DNA from: Basidiobolus meristosporus CBS 931.73
Taxonomy: Eukaryota; Basidiobolomycota; Basidiobolomycetes; Basidiobolales; Basidiobolaceae
DNA: 64,000 nucleotides
Assembly: GCA_002104905.1 (NCBI GenBank)
Contig: MCFE01000380.1
Location: 20,219 to 84,218 of the forward strand
Reading direction: 5' to 3'
The notes under the pieces were generated by a model. It did not search any database, was not told the origin of the DNA, and was given only the letters and a program-made list of their open reading frames with translations. Within the stretch, counting starts at the first letter, position 1. Every line of letters begins with the position of its first letter. This document shows, piece after piece, positions 63,882 to 64,000 of the stretch. The position numbers were made by a program, and so were the translations under genes.

Positions 63882-64000
63882 GGTTAGGGTTAGGGTTAGG
63901 GTTAGGGTTAGGGTTAGGGTTAGGGTTAGGGTTAGGGTTAGGGTTAGGGTTAGGGTTAGGGTTAGGGTTAGGGTTAGGGTTAGGGTTAGGGTTAGGGTTA
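63846..64000 (+). repeat. Terminal telomere repeat (TTAGGG)n
   Basis: About 26 units of TTAGGG to the last base of the window, with one TTTAGGG variant near 63859. G-strand runs to the right, so the chromosome end lies to the right. Confidence 0.98.

Overview
The window is the end of a fungal chromosome. The right edge is a telomere of TTAGGG repeats running off the window. The genes are eukaryotic, compact and mostly split by short GT-AG introns of about 50-80 bases. Several traits point to an early-diverging (zygomycete-grade) fungus rather than an ascomycete yeast: NEDD1, MPDU1, a seven-helix receptor fused to an RGS domain, a velvet-domain factor, a hybrid histidine kinase, thaumatin-like secreted protein and an intron-containing piggyBac element. 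I cannot name the species from sequence alone.

Layout. Bases 1-25,050 are a dense housekeeping block: RWDD1/GIR2 (cut by the left edge), an inserted piggyBac transposon, a xylose-reductase-type aldo-keto reductase, PUF6, mitochondrial uL11, RPA1, an ERF2-type palmitoyltransferase, RIO1, CDC25, BUD32, RPC9, RPL9, MPDU1 and kinesin-5. From 25 to 44 kb genes are sparser and more environmental: 7TM-RGS receptor, C2H2 regulator, orphan cysteine-rich membrane protein, glyoxal oxidase, velvet factor, NmrA-like protein, then NEDD1. From 44 to 57 kb lie pinin, a LisH-CTLH-WD40 protein, PIG-A/GPI3, a GPI-type serine-rich wall protein, an orphan, a hybrid histidine kinase, a thaumatin-like protein and a cysteine-rich neighbour. 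A tRNA-Arg(UCG) at 57.7 kb is the last ordinary gene.

From about 58.2 kb to the end there is only retrotransposon debris and telomere. Copia elements (LTR ends TGTTGTAA/TTACAACA, anticodon-loop type tRNA-iMet primer site) alternate with minus-strand pieces of LINE-like elements. Four times, an older element is cut off on its telomere-facing side and continues directly into a TTAGGG-like motif and then a shared LINE 3' tail of roughly 65-80 bases. The order reads like layers of chromosome-end loss and re-capping by telomere-directed LINEs. This is the most interesting part of the window.

The genes do not form one pathway. Several cell-cycle and spindle genes are present (CDC25, kinesin-5, NEDD1, RPA1) but they are dispersed among translation and RNA genes. 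Divergent pairs with short shared promoters are PUF6/uL11m, RPA1/ERF2, BUD32/RPC9 and LisH-WD40/GPI3.
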